Below are positions 39,975 through 52,038 of a stretch of 64,000 nucleotides of DNA, in pieces; position 1 is the stretch's first letter, and each line of letters opens with the position of its first letter. The notes below the pieces were generated by a model. It had not been told where the DNA came from and made no database searches. It saw only the letters and a program-made list of their open reading frames with translations. The stretch covers positions 4,381,001 to 4,445,000 of the forward strand of contig NZ_CP077085.1 of assembly GCF_014268455.2 (NCBI RefSeq). Reading direction: 5' to 3'. Source of the DNA: Pseudomonas shahriarae. Lineage in GTDB: Bacteria; Pseudomonadota; Gammaproteobacteria; Pseudomonadales; Pseudomonadaceae. Made by a program: the position numbers and the translations under genes.

Positions 39975-41751
39975 AGGGTTCGTCGTGGCCATCGCTGAAT
40001 TGCAGGGCCGCCAGCCGCGCATACAGCGGGTTGCTGGCAATCAGCTGCTGATGGGTGCCCACTGCGACCAATTTCCCTTGATCCATCACCGCGATCCGGT
40101 CGGCGTTTTTTACCGTGGCCAGGCGGTGGGCGATCACCAGAGTGGTGCGCCCCTGCATCAGTTGCGGCAACGCCTGCTGGATCAAATGCTCGCTCTGCGC
40201 GTCCAAGGCACTGGTGGCCTCGTCCAGCAACAGAATGGGCGCATCCACCAGCAAGGCCCGGGCAATGGCCAGACGCTGGCGCTGACCGCCGGAAAGGCCC
40301 AGGCCGCCATCCCCCAGATGGGTCTGGTAACCGTCAGGCATTTGCAGGATGAAATCGTGGGCATGGGCAATGCGCGCCGCTTCTTCGACCTGGGCAAAAC
40401 TGGCCTGCGGGTTGCCGTAGCGGATGTTGTCTTCGACGCTGCCAAAAAACAGCGCCGGGCTCTGGGACACCAAGGCAAAGCAGCGGCGCAGGTCCAGCGG
40501 GTCGAGATCGGTCAGCGGCTGGCCTTCGAGCAGCACCTGCCCCTGCTGCGGGTCATAGAAACGCAACAGCAAGTCGAACAGGGTGGACTTGCCCGCCCCG
40601 GACGGGCCGACCAGGGCCAGGGTTTCGCCAGCCTTGACGCTCAGGTTCAGGCCTTCGATGGCATAGCGGTCAGGACGCGAGGGGTAGGAGAAATACAGGT
40701 CTTGCAGCTCCAGACGGCCACTGACCCGTTGCGGCAACTTGATCGCACCAGTCGCCGGCGCCTGGATGTCATTGCTCGACTGCAACAGCTCGGCGATTCG
40801 CTCTGCCGCCCCGGCAGCCCGTTGCAACTCGCCGATCACTTCGCTCAAGGTGCCAAAGGCGCTGCCGACGATCAGGCTGTAGAACACAAAGGCCGCCAGC
40901 TCACCGCCGGAGATGCGCCCGGCAATCACATCCATGCCGCCCACCCACAGCATCACGCCGACGGCACCCAGCACCAGCACAATCACCAGGGTGATCAGCC
41001 AGGCACGCTGGACGATGCGTTTGCGCGCCGTGGTGAACGCCTCCTCCACCGTCCGCGCGAAGCGCTGCTCATCCTGCACCTGATGGTTGTAGGCCTGCAC
41101 GGTCTTGATCTGGCCCAGGGTCTCGGACACGTAGCTGCCGACGTCGGCAATCCGGTCCTGGCTCTGGCGCGACAAGCTGCGCACGCGGCGACCGAAGATC
41201 AGAATCGGCGCCAGCACCAGCGGCAGCGCCACCACCACAATGCTGGTGAGCTTGGGGTTGGTGATAAACAGCAACACAATCCCGCCGATCACCATCAACG
41301 CGTTGCGCAGGAACAGCGACAAGGATGAGCCGATCACCGATTGCAGCAATGTAGTGTCGGCGGTCAAGCGCGACTGGATTTCCGAGCTGCGGTTGTGCTC
41401 GTAGAACCCCGGATGCAGGTAGATCAGGTGGTTGAACACCAGCCGACGAATGTCCGCGACCACCCGCTCGCCGATCCACGACACCAGGTAAAAGCGCGCA
41501 AACGTGCCCACCGCCAGACCCAGTACGAGGATCATGAACAGGCCGATGGACTGGTTAAGCAGGTGCGGCGATTGGGTCATAAAGCCCTGGTCCACCAACA
41601 GCCGAATACCCTGGCCCATGGACAAGGTAATGCCTGCGGTGACGATCAGCGCGAGCAAGGCGCCGACAGCCTGCCAGCGATAGGGGGCAATAAAGCGGGT
41701 GGCCAGGCGAATGGCGCGGCGTTGACGGGCTGAAAGCATGGAGAGCATCAC
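39973..41751 (-). CDS. ABC exporter half-transporter (ABCB/MsbA-like)
   Basis: This 592-residue protein has six TM helices in the first 320 residues, then one ATPase domain: Walker A GPSGAGKST (about 383-391), signature LSGGQRQRLAIARAL and Walker B ILLLDEATSALD. It should act as a homodimer that pumps a lipid or hydrophobic compound out of the inner membrane. Similarity is to MsbA-like/ABCB proteins, but true MsbA in pseudomonads is normally beside lpxK, so the substrate is open. The start is uncertain between 41751, 41748 and 41739; none has a strong ribosome site. Confidence 0.85.
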   Translation of the reverse strand: MMLSMLSARQRRAIRLATRFIAPYRWQAVGALLALIVTAGITLSMGQGIRLLVDQGFMTQSPHLLNQSIGLFMILVLGLAVGTFARFYLVSWIGERVVADIRRLVFNHLIYLHPGFYEHNRSSEIQSRLTADTTLLQSVIGSSLSLFLRNALMVIGGIVLLFITNPKLTSIVVVALPLVLAPILIFGRRVRSLSRQSQDRIADVGSYVSETLGQIKTVQAYNHQVQDEQRFARTVEEAFTTARKRIVQRAWLITLVIVLVLGAVGVMLWVGGMDVIAGRISGGELAAFVFYSLIVGSAFGTLSEVIGELQRAAGAAERIAELLQSSNDIQAPATGAIKLPQRVSGRLELQDLYFSYPSRPDRYAIEGLNLSVKAGETLALVGPSGAGKSTLFDLLLRFYDPQQGQVLLEGQPLTDLDPLDLRRCFALVSQSPALFFGSVEDNIRYGNPQASFAQVEEAARIAHAHDFILQMPDGYQTHLGDGGLGLSGGQRQRLAIARALLVDAPILLLDEATSALDAQSEHLIQQALPQLMQGRTTLVIAHRLATVKNADRIAVMDQGKLVAVGTHQQLIASNPLYARLAALQFSDGHDEP

Positions 41752-41993
41752 CTGAGGAAGACACCCCCAAGCCTACACTGCAATCGGATTGAACTTGGGC
41801 AAATCACAATGAGTCAGGTTAATTATGCCCGGCAAGACTAAGCCCTAGAGGCTATCGGTCTAAACTCCGGCTGGAAATCCAGCGTGATTTCTGCTGGAGT
41901 GGGCATTCGATCCGTCGACGGGCCATGGAGTTGTAACAGCTCGGTCACGCGGGGGAATTAGAGTAGGTACACAACCTGATGAGGAGACAGGCC

Positions 41994-42167
41994 ATGTCCT
42001 TGCAAACCAGCAGCACTGACAAAGTTGAAGTAATCCGCCAGCCACAGCAGTTGCCTTGCTCGTACATCGATGCACAGGGCCGTGAAGTGCAGATTACCGA
42101 AGAGATGATCCAGGGCGCCTGCGCCGAACTGGAGCAGAAACTGGTCAAGCCTGCCCAGCAAGGCTGA
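41994..42167 (+). CDS. Small conserved Pseudomonas protein, 57 residues
   Basis: The product MSLQTSSTDKVEVIRQPQQL... contains CSYIDAQGREVQITEEMIQGACAEL, a short beta hairpin and helix. GAGGAGA lies 6-8 bases before the ATG at 41994. It has its own terminator and follows about 240 bp of non-coding DNA, so it is a single-gene unit. It resembles a small family I associate with PA1571, function unknown. Confidence 0.7.
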   Translation: MSLQTSSTDKVEVIRQPQQLPCSYIDAQGREVQITEEMIQGACAELEQKLVKPAQQG

Positions 42168-42187
42168 TACGCCCCAGCTCTTTCAGA

Positions 42188-42213
42188 CCCGGCCCAGGTG
42201 GCCGGGTTTTTTA
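42188..42213 (+). terminator. Intrinsic terminator
   Basis: CCCGGCC-CAGG-TGGCCGGG is followed by TTTTTTAT. It ends the 57-residue gene and may help terminate pdxB from the other side. Confidence 0.85.
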
Positions 42214-42230
42214 TGCCTGCGCTATGTCGA

Positions 42231-43373
42231 TCAGCAAAGGCTTGCGCCCAAGCTGGTGACGAGGGCCTGCAAGGCTGCCGACTCACCGCTGATCCGCACC
42301 TTCAAGCCGTCAATCTCGCGGCGGTCCGGATAGTGCTTGCGCAGCAGGTCGAACGCCTTGCGCTGCTCCTCCACAGTGCCCACGAGGCTGCGGCGGAAAT
42401 CTGCATCATCGCGCCGCGGGTCGTAGACGCTGCGGCACAGCGTCGCCAGGGCCCAGGCCGGGTCGGTGCTGGCATTGAGGTTAACCTCCGCCAGCCAAGG
42501 CTCAGGCAGCAAGTCACTCAACTGAATGCTCGCCGGCTGCCCAAGGTGCGCGCACAGCGCCTGGTAGATCTGCGCCGTGCCGCGCTGCTTGCCGTCCAGG
42601 CTGTAGCCGGCGATATGCGGGGTCGCCAGCACGCACAACTCGGCCAACTCGACATCCACTTCGGGCTCGCCTTCCCACACATCCAGCACCGCCTGCAGGT
42701 CTTCGCGGTCCAGCAACACCTCGCGCAGCGCCGCATTATCCACCACCGGGCCGCGGCTGGCGTTGATCAGCCAGGTACCCGGCTGCAACTGCTCCAGGCG
42801 CTGGCGATCCAGCAGGTGCCAGGTCGAGCCACTGCCGGATTTTTTCAGCGGGGTATGCAGGCTGATCACATCACATTGCTCGATGATCTGTTCCAGGCTG
42901 ACGTAATCACCGTCTTCGGCGACCTGGCGTGGCGGATCGCAGACCAGCACTTTCCAACCCAGGCCCTTGAGCACCTTGACCAGGCGCCCGCCCACTTCAC
43001 CGGCACCGACGATGCCATACGTCCGCTGGTTCAGGTCTGCGCCCTCGATTTCAGCCAGGGTCAACAGGCTCCCCAGCACATAATCCACCACCCCCCGGGC
43101 GTTGCAACCCGGCGCGCTGGACCATTGGATACCGGCCCGCTGAAAGTAATCGAGGTCCAGGTGATCGGTGCCGATGGTGCAGGTGCCGACGAACCGTACC
43201 GGCGTGCCTTCCAGCAGCGCGCGGTTGACGTTGGTCACCGAGCGCACCAGCAGCACATCGGCCTGTTCAATGGCGGCGCGGTCAATGGCCCGACCGGGCA
43301 CGCGGCGGATCTCGCCAAACCCTTCGAAGAACGCATCGAGCAGCGGGATATTTTCGTCGGCAACAATCAGCAT
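42231..43373 (-). CDS. pdxB: Erythronate-4-phosphate dehydrogenase PdxB
   Basis: This 380-residue NAD-dependent D-2-hydroxyacid dehydrogenase oxidises 4-phosphoerythronate in the pyridoxal 5'-phosphate (vitamin B6) pathway. It has the Rossmann motif [13 protein letters not shown] (about 116-128), catalytic Arg/Glu/His segments NASRGPVVD and [13 protein letters not shown], and the extra C-terminal dimerisation domain (about 285-380) that separates PdxB from related dehydrogenases. The ATG at 43373 gives [11 protein letters not shown]. It is divergent from the MATE gene. Confidence 0.95.
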   Translation of the reverse strand: MLIVADENIPLLDAFFEGFGEIRRVPGRAIDRAAIEQADVLLVRSVTNVNRALLEGTPVRFVGTCTIGTDHLDLDYFQRAGIQWSSAPGCNARGVVDYVLGSLLTLAEIEGADLNQRTYGIVGAGEVGGRLVKVLKGLGWKVLVCDPPRQVAEDGDYVSLEQIIEQCDVISLHTPLKKSGSGSTWHLLDRQRLEQLQPGTWLINASRGPVVDNAALREVLLDREDLQAVLDVWEGEPEVDVELAELCVLATPHIAGYSLDGKQRGTAQIYQALCAHLGQPASIQLSDLLPEPWLAEVNLNASTDPAWALATLCRSVYDPRRDDADFRRSLVGTVEEQRKAFDLLRKHYPDRREIDGLKVRISGESAALQALVTSLGASLC

Positions 43374-43515
43374 GGCAGGCTCCTTTGGCGGACCCGCAGT
43401 GTACAGGCACCAGCCTGTGGCGCGTTTACAAATCCGCTACACAGGTATTTTCCTGACCCATCCGTCAAGGCGTAGAATGCGCCGTCCTGAGTTCTCCCTT
43501 ATCGGACATCTGTAC

Positions 43516-44901
43516 GTGAACACTGCCACCACAACCCTCTCCCGCCCTGCCCGCGTTCGCCGGGAAGTCCACAGCCTGCTGGCGCTGGCCCTGCCGATCA
43601 TGATCGGGCAACTGGCAACCACCGCCATGGGTTTTGTCGATGCGGTGATGGCCGGGCGCGTCAGTGCGCGAGACCTGGCGGCAGTGGCCCTGGGCAACTC
43701 CATCTGGATTCCGGTGTATCTGTTGATGACCGGCACCTTGCTGGCCACCACCCCCAAAGTCGCGCAGCGCTTTGGCGCCGGCAGCCACGCCGAGATCGGC
43801 CCGCTGGTGCGCCAGGCGTTGTGGTTGGCGCTGGTGGTGGGAGGCACCGCGTCATTGCTGCTGATCAGTGCCGAACCGATCCTGCATGCGATGAACGTCG
43901 ATCCCGAGCTGATCGCCCCCTGCATGGGCTACCTGCACGGCATCGCGGCGGGCATGCCGGCGGTGGCGCTGTACTACGTGCTGCGCTGCTTCAGTGACGG
44001 CCTGGGCCGCACGCGCCCAAGCATGCTCCTCGGCCTGGGCGGGCTGGCGTTGAATATTCCGTTGAACTACGTGTTCATCTATGGCCATTTCGGTGTGCCG
44101 GCCATGGGCGGCGTGGGCTGCGGCTGGGCCACCGGGATTGTGATGTGGGCAATGATGCTGGGCTTCGTCGGGTGGACCCGCTGGGCCCCGGCCTATCACG
44201 CCAGCGAGCTGTTCAAACGCTTCGACTGGCCGAAATGGTCGGTGATCAAGCGTATCCTGAGCATCGGCCTGCCGATTGGCATCGCCGTATTTGCCGAGTC
44301 GAGCATCTTTGCGGTGATCGCCCTGCTGATCGGCAGCCTGGGCGCAACCGTGGTCGCCGGGCATCAGATCGCCCTGAACTTCAGTTCCCTGGTGTTCATG
44401 ATCCCCTACTCCCTGAGCATGGCCGTGACCGTGCGGGTCGGCCAGGCCCTGGGCCGTGGCGAACCCCGTGAAGCGCGCTTCGCCGCTGGCGTGGGGATGG
44501 GCACCGCACTGGCCTATGCCTGCCTATCGTGCAGCCTGATGCTGTTGTTTCGCGAGCAGATCGCCACGATCTACACCGCCGACCCGCAGGTGGTCCAGGT
44601 GGCGGCGATGCTGATTGTGTTTGCGGCGCTGTTCCAGTTCTCGGATGCGATCCAGGTGACGGCCGCCGGCGCGTTGCGTGGCTACCAGGACACCCGGGTG
44701 ACCATGGTCCTGACCCTGTTCGCCTATTGGGGCTTGGGCCTGCCGGTGGGTTACTTGCTGGGGCTGACCGACTGGCTGGGCCAGCCCAGCGGCCCGAGCG
44801 GCTTGTGGCAGGGCCTGATCGTCGGCCTCAGTTGCGCGGCGGCGATGCTGGTGGTGCGCCTGGCACGCAGTGCGCGCAAGCGCATCCGCACGGCGGTTTA
44901 A
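43516..44901 (+). CDS. MATE family multidrug exporter (NorM/PmpM-like)
   Basis: The 461-residue inner-membrane protein has 12 TM helices in two bundles and exports cationic drugs by cation antiport. Typical segments are [24 protein letters not shown] (TM1, acidic residue in the pore), [11 protein letters not shown] and, in the second half, [17 protein letters not shown] chose GTG 43516 ([10 protein letters not shown]); an ATG at 43477 is possible but overlaps TAGAAT, which looks like the -10 element. It overlaps the convergent tusA end by 4 bp. Confidence 0.88.
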   Translation: MNTATTTLSRPARVRREVHSLLALALPIMIGQLATTAMGFVDAVMAGRVSARDLAAVALGNSIWIPVYLLMTGTLLATTPKVAQRFGAGSHAEIGPLVRQALWLALVVGGTASLLLISAEPILHAMNVDPELIAPCMGYLHGIAAGMPAVALYYVLRCFSDGLGRTRPSMLLGLGGLALNIPLNYVFIYGHFGVPAMGGVGCGWATGIVMWAMMLGFVGWTRWAPAYHASELFKRFDWPKWSVIKRILSIGLPIGIAVFAESSIFAVIALLIGSLGATVVAGHQIALNFSSLVFMIPYSLSMAVTVRVGQALGRGEPREARFAAGVGMGTALAYACLSCSLMLLFREQIATIYTADPQVVQVAAMLIVFAALFQFSDAIQVTAAGALRGYQDTRVTMVLTLFAYWGLGLPVGYLLGLTDWLGQPSGPSGLWQGLIVGLSCAAAMLVVRLARSARKRIRTAV

Positions 44902-45149
44902 GCGAGCTTCTTGCGGATCCAGTACAGGTAAGTCCCCGCCTCTTCGCGCTGTTCCACCAGTTCATGGTCCAGGAACACACAGAACTTGGGGATATCGCGG
45001 CGGGTCGAGGGATCGGTCGCGATCACCTTGAGCAGGCCGCCGGGCGCCAGGTCGCGGATGTGCTGGTGCAGCATCATTACCGGCTCCGGGCAGTTGAGGC
45101 CGGTGGCGTCGAGGGTGCCGTCGACGGCAGGGTCAAAAATGTCGCTCAT
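44898..45149 (-). CDS. tusA: Sulfur carrier protein TusA
   Basis: The 83-residue TusA/SirA protein accepts persulfide sulfur from IscS and passes it on for tRNA 2-thiouridine and other uses. The active Cys is in [15 protein letters not shown] (Cys20). AGGAG lies six bases before the ATG at 45149. It follows rlmM by 23 bp on the same strand and shares TTAA as stop with the MATE gene on the other. Confidence 0.95.
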   Translation of the reverse strand: MSDIFDPAVDGTLDATGLNCPEPVMMLHQHIRDLAPGGLLKVIATDPSTRRDIPKFCVFLDHELVEQREEAGTYLYWIRKKLA

Positions 45150-45172
45150 CACTCACTCCTACAAGGTCGTCT

Positions 45173-46246
45173 TTAGCGGGCCTTGGGTTTCTTTACGTCC
45201 AGGCGGCGCAGGTGGCAGGTCACTTCCTCACGGTCGTGGTACAGCTGCTTGCAACCGATTTCTACCCGGATGCCCCGCGCCTTGAAGCCTTCTTCGATGC
45301 GCTCCAGCAGGCGTTTTACTTCGGCGTAGCGCTGTTTCATCGGCAACTTGAGGTTGACCACCGCTTCGCGGCAATGCCCCTCGCCAATCCAGGTTTCCAG
45401 CAGGGCCGCGTTACGCGCCGGTTTCTCGACGATATCGCAGACCATCCAGTCCACCGGCTGCTTGGGGGTGAAGGTAAAACCATCCGCCATCAAGTGTTGC
45501 ACCAGGCCGGTGTCCATCAGGCTTTCGGCCATGGGGCCGTTATCAATCGCCGTCACCAGCATGCCGCGATTGACCAACTGCCAGGTCCAGCCGCCTGGCG
45601 CTGCGCCGAGGTCTATGCCGGTCATGTCGCCGTGCAGGCGCTCGTCCCACTGGTCGCGGGGGATAAAGTGGTGCCATGCCTCCTCCAGCTTCAAGGTCGA
45701 GCGGCTGGGCGCGTCACGAGGGAACTTCAGGCGCGGGATGCCCATCGGCCACATCGCCGAGTTGTTTGACTCGGCCAGGCCCATAAACACTTCGCGACCG
45801 CTCTTGAAGGTCAGCAGCAGGCGCGGCTTGCTCGGGTCTTCGACCAGTTTGTCGGCGGCCAGCAGGGCCTTGCGCAGATGCACTTCGAATTTCTTGCAGA
45901 AGTTCGACAGTTCCTTGCCGTCGTTGGTATCGACCATCTCCAGCCACAGGCTGCCGCACACCGGGAAATCCCGCAGGTGCGCGAGGATCACGCTGATGCG
46001 GTCGGTTTCCGGCAAGTCGATGAACACCCCGCGCGCCCACTGCCTTGGGAAGATCAGCTCGGCAAAGCGTTGGCCGCGCATCAGGCGCTGGGCGCCGTCT
46101 TCTTCGGTGCAGACAAATTCGGCGCAGGCGCTGCCGGTCTTGGCCTTGGCATAGCCGGAAACGTTCAGGCGCGCGGCGTGTTCCGCGATCTCGGAACAGA
46201 CTTCGCCTTCAAAACCCGGGCGGCAGTGCATAAAAAGGGTGTTCAT
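45173..46246 (-). CDS. rlmM: 23S rRNA 2'-O-ribose methyltransferase RlmM
   Basis: This 357-residue enzyme methylates C2498 of 23S rRNA. An N-terminal THUMP-like region (about 1-160) precedes a Rossmann methyltransferase with SAM motif TGIDLGAAPGGWTWQL (about 210-225), Asp in MVCDIVEKP and the K-D-K-E type catalytic Lys in VVNLKLPMK. The ATG at 46246 (MNTLFMHCRPGFEG) has CAGGAG seven bases upstream. Same strand as tusA. Confidence 0.95.
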   Translation of the reverse strand: MNTLFMHCRPGFEGEVCSEIAEHAARLNVSGYAKAKTGSACAEFVCTEEDGAQRLMRGQRFAELIFPRQWARGVFIDLPETDRISVILAHLRDFPVCGSLWLEMVDTNDGKELSNFCKKFEVHLRKALLAADKLVEDPSKPRLLLTFKSGREVFMGLAESNNSAMWPMGIPRLKFPRDAPSRSTLKLEEAWHHFIPRDQWDERLHGDMTGIDLGAAPGGWTWQLVNRGMLVTAIDNGPMAESLMDTGLVQHLMADGFTFTPKQPVDWMVCDIVEKPARNAALLETWIGEGHCREAVVNLKLPMKQRYAEVKRLLERIEEGFKARGIRVEIGCKQLYHDREEVTCHLRRLDVKKPKAR

Positions 46247-46436
46247 TGAATCTCCTGGCAACTGGCTTGCTCTATCGCAATGCCTGTCATGAAAACGCGC
46301 GCATGATAGCTGAGTTCGGAACCTTGGACTTGCCCATAGAGTCCAGTAATTAGCCTGCTACTGAAAACCGGGCTAGCTTATAAGCTCTGTTCGTCCCGTC
46401 AGGTCCGTAGCCGTGCGGACCATAAGGAGTCATGTA

Positions 46437-49178
<2,742 letters not shown>

Positions 49179-49195
49179 CGCGTAAAGCCAGACAA

Positions 49196-49227
49196 AACAC
49201 CGCCTACGGGCGGTGTTTTCATTTTTG
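49196..49227 (+). terminator. Intrinsic terminator after acnA
   Basis: AACACCGCC-TACG-GGCGGTGTT is followed by TTCATTTTT. The T-rich tail runs into the promoter of the next gene. Confidence 0.88.
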
Positions 49228-49244
49228 CCTCCAGGTCCCGCCGC

Positions 49245-49289
49245 TATAATACGCACCCGTTGCAGGAACCGGCTTGCCGGTTCCTGCAA
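49245..49289 (+). promoter_or_regulatory. CPBP gene promoter and 5'-terminal hairpin
   Basis: TATAAT at 49245-49250 is a perfect -10 element. Ten bases later TTGCAGGAACCGG and CCGGTTCCTGCAA form a perfect 13-bp stem with a CTTG loop (49260-49289). A transcript from this promoter would start at or just before the hairpin, about 40 nt upstream of the ATG. No U-tract directly follows it. Confidence 0.6.
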
Positions 49290-49326
49290 AAGCAATTGCG
49301 TCATTTTTACGTCACAAGGATTTTCA

Positions 49327-50118
49327 ATGCCCGCTTTACCCTGGCTGTACCTGGCACTTCTATCCATCGGCTATGCACTGGCCCTGGCCTACGGGCAACT
49401 GGGTTTACTGGCCCTGGTGTCCATCGGCCTCTTGCTGGTGGCAGGTTACGCCGTGCGCCAACAACACATCCCATGGGCCCGCTACCTCGGCCATGGCCTG
49501 TTCATTGTATTGGCCCTCGGCCTGGCGATGCACTGGCTGCCCGGTTTCTACAACGGTCGCGGCATCGACCCGCAGCGCTTCAGCGCCGATGCCGTGCCCT
49601 TCTCGATGTACCTGAACCAGGACAAACCGCTGATCGGTTTCTGGCTGCTGCTGGTCTGCCCGTGGATCGTCGCTCGCCGCCCGTTGCGCCTGTCGATCTA
49701 TGCCACGGCCCTGGCCTTGACCCTGACCACCATCGCCGCCCTCGGCGGGGCGGTGCTTCTGGGCATTATCAGTTGGGCGCCCAAATGGCCGGACCAGGCC
49801 TGGCTCTGGGTGTTGAACAACCTGTTACTGGTGACCCTGGTTGAGGAGGCACTGTTTCGCGGCTATATCCAGGGCGGCCTGAGCCGGCGCTTCAAGCAAC
49901 TGCCTTATGGCGAAAACCTCGCCTTGCTGCTGGCCTCGCTGCTGTTTGGCCTGGTGCATGTGGGCGCGGGTTGGCAATGGGTGCTGCTGGCCAGTATCGC
50001 CGGCGCGGGGTATGGCCTGGCCTACCGCTTCGGCGGCCTGGGCGCGGCGATCGCCACACACTTTGGTTTGAATCTGCTGCATTTCGGGTTGTTTAGCTAC
50101 CCGATGCTGGCGGGTTGA
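49327..50118 (+). CDS. CPBP-family intramembrane glutamic protease
   Basis: The 263-residue polytopic inner-membrane protein has about eight TM helices. The family motifs are EExxxR in VEEALFRGYIQGGL (about 177-190), FxxxH in FGLVHVGAGW and HxxxN in HFGLNLLHFG. Relatives of this Abi/CAAX-protease-like family are membrane proteases or immunity factors; the substrate here is unknown. ATG 49327 (MPALPWLYLA) is preceded by AAGGA. It marks the last ordinary gene before the polysaccharide locus. Confidence 0.88.
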   Translation: MPALPWLYLALLSIGYALALAYGQLGLLALVSIGLLLVAGYAVRQQHIPWARYLGHGLFIVLALGLAMHWLPGFYNGRGIDPQRFSADAVPFSMYLNQDKPLIGFWLLLVCPWIVARRPLRLSIYATALALTLTTIAALGGAVLLGIISWAPKWPDQAWLWVLNNLLLVTLVEEALFRGYIQGGLSRRFKQLPYGENLALLLASLLFGLVHVGAGWQWVLLASIAGAGYGLAYRFGGLGAAIATHFGLNLLHFGLFSYPMLAG

Positions 50119-50152
50119 TCTTCGATCAAAACCACAATCGCGCCTGACCTGA

Positions 50153-50190
50153 GGGCTGGACAACAGACTCCGCCCACTGTTGTCCAGCCC
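50153..50190. repeat. 14-bp perfect inverted repeat downstream of the CPBP gene
   Basis: GGGCTGGACAACAG and CTGTTGTCCAGCCC flank a 10-base loop, 34 bp after the CPBP stop. There is no U-tract on the plus strand. It may be a factor-dependent terminator, an RNA-stabilising hairpin or a protein site. Confidence 0.75.
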
Positions 50191-50883
50191 AAGGGATGTG
50201 GCTGTATGAGCAGTTGTCCCGTGAAGGGAAATACCACGCCAAAACCCTGCTATCGCCTCATACAGAAGGAAAGCAGGACCTCCACTAGGATGGTTGAAAG
50301 CGCCCGCTGCCAGAGCCATAGCCTTTCAGTATTGAAAAGCCATACCCGCCTGCCGCACTCCCAGACTCGATATTGGTCAGACAATTCATTTTTTTGTAAT
50401 TTTTTTTGTCTGAGCTTTACCAAGAGAAATTGAAAACGCCAGCTACGTAAAATCTTCAATAACATCAGAAAAATCGCACATCTATCGAGACTTTTGCCCG
50501 AATGTGCACGTTTTTCACTAGCAAAAGGACAACATTTGTTAGCAGTCAACGCAGAGCTTGTAAAGTGAAAAGTTTGTGAATTTGTTAGTGGCACAACAAA
50601 TTCAAAATGATATCTTCCGTGCTGCGTAGGCGGTTCCAGCAAAATTGCCAGTGAAAAGATATAAAAAAATCTTCATGCGCCAGTTATGGAGTTGTCACGA
50701 GCACGGAGTGCCCAAAAGCTACGCCTCTTGCCCTCCCACCTATGCATTTTCAGTTGCGCAGAACCGCATCTGCGGTCTGCTGCAGACGTTTTTTACCATT
50801 GGAATGGATTCTAGTGACGTGCCAACAAGCGCGTCGCATCCTGACATTGGCTCACCGCTAAATCTGTGAAGAAGTGTTCATAT
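50191..50883. other. A+T-rich region upstream of the polysaccharide operon
   Basis: About 690 bp with no convincing gene. Homopolymer-rich DNA includes a TCAGACAA/TTGTCTGA inverted repeat (50377-50384, 50406-50413) around a T-rich loop. Composition drops below that of the neighbouring core genes. It probably holds the operon promoter and a long leader, and looks like a target for MvaT/H-NS-type silencing (inference). I find no clear JUMPstart/ops element. Confidence 0.5.
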
Positions 50884-52038
50884 ATGCCCCTCAAGACGCT
50901 GTCCATTTTCGGGACCCGGCCCGAAGCCATAAAAATGGCCCCTTTGGTTCTGGAACTGGCAAGCGACCCTCGTTTTGAGTCGAGGGTGTGCGTCACCGCG
51001 CAGCACCGTGAGATGCTCGACCAAGTGCTTGAACTATTCGAGCTGACGCCCGACTTCGACTTGAACATCATGAAAGCCGGGCAAACACTGACAGACGTGA
51101 CGACGGCGATTATTCAAGGGCTCAAACCCATCCTTGAAGACTTCAAGCCCGATGTGATCCTTGTTCATGGCGACACCGCCACTACCTTCGCCGCCAGCCT
51201 GGCCGCCTATTACCAACAAGTCCCGATTGCCCATGTCGAGGCAGGCCTGCGTACCAACGACCTCTATTCGCCATGGCCCGAAGAAGGCAACCGGCGGTTA
51301 ACAGGTACTCTTGCTGCCCTCCATTTTGCGCCCACTGAAACATCGCGGCAGAACCTGCTGAAAGAAGGAGTCGCCTCCTCGGCCATTCACGTTACCGGCA
51401 ACACCGTGATTGATGCCCTGCTCAGCGTGGTCGATCGTTTAAGTAGTCCAGCTTCGCCACTCCAAGCGCAATTCGAGGAGCAGTTTGCATTCTTGCCTCG
51501 TGACAAGCGCATGGTGTTGATCACCGGCCATCGGCGCGAAAACTTCGGTGGCGGTTTCGAGCGTATTTGCCAAGCGCTGGTCAACACTGCCCAGCAATTC
51601 CCCGATGTTGAGTTCGTATACCCGGTGCACCTGAACCCGAACGTTCGTGAACCCGTAAAACGCCTGCTAGCTGGTATCAACAACGTGCATCTGATCGAAC
51701 CACTGGATTATCTGCCGTTCGTTTACCTGATGACGCGCTCTTACGTGATCCTTACCGACTCCGGCGGTATCCAGGAAGAAGCACCTGCCTTGGGCAAACC
51801 TGTCCTGGTGATGCGTGACACGACTGAACGCCCCGAAGCCGTCGAAGCCGGCACAGTGAAGCTGGTTGGCACAGAAGTGGACTCCATCACCCACCACCTC
51901 AGCGAATTGCTGAGCGACGAAGTGGCTTATCAAAAAATGAGTTTTGCCCATAACCCTTATGGCGACGGTAAGGCTTGTGCACACATCCGTGAGGCGCTGA
52001 TGGTTTTGGTCGCTCAACGAAACGAGGCAGCAGCATGA
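50884..52038 (+). CDS. wecB: UDP-N-acetylglucosamine 2-epimerase (non-hydrolysing)
   Basis: This 384-residue GT-B-fold epimerase makes UDP-ManNAc from UDP-GlcNAc. Family motifs are [52 protein letters not shown] (split here only by reading) and [18 protein letters not shown]. The ATG at 50884 gives [17 protein letters not shown] at 50866 is an alternative. It is the first gene of the locus and overlaps wecC by 4 bp, so the two products are made together. Confidence 0.95.
   Translation: MPLKTLSIFGTRPEAIKMAPLVLELASDPRFESRVCVTAQHREMLDQVLELFELTPDFDLNIMKAGQTLTDVTTAIIQGLKPILEDFKPDVILVHGDTATTFAASLAAYYQQVPIAHVEAGLRTNDLYSPWPEEGNRRLTGTLAALHFAPTETSRQNLLKEGVASSAIHVTGNTVIDALLSVVDRLSSPASPLQAQFEEQFAFLPRDKRMVLITGHRRENFGGGFERICQALVNTAQQFPDVEFVYPVHLNPNVREPVKRLLAGINNVHLIEPLDYLPFVYLMTRSYVILTDSGGIQEEAPALGKPVLVMRDTTERPEAVEAGTVKLVGTEVDSITHHLSELLSDEVAYQKMSFAHNPYGDGKACAHIREALMVLVAQRNEAAA

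Noticed and set aside
50590..50605. Sigma-54 promoter (TGGCAC-N5-TTGC) before wecB
   Set aside because: TGGCAC is present, but the -12 element reads ATTC, lacking the required GC.
50622..50640. JUMPstart/ops element (GTAGGCGGTTCCAGC resembles GGCGGTAGC)
   Set aside because: Only GGCGGT is shared; the rest of the ops core differs, so RfaH-type control is not supported.
50206..50869. Small open frames (50206-50433, 50250-50642, 50645-50869) in the A+T-rich gap before wecB
   Set aside because: No convincing start contexts, conserved motifs or codon bias; more likely non-coding.
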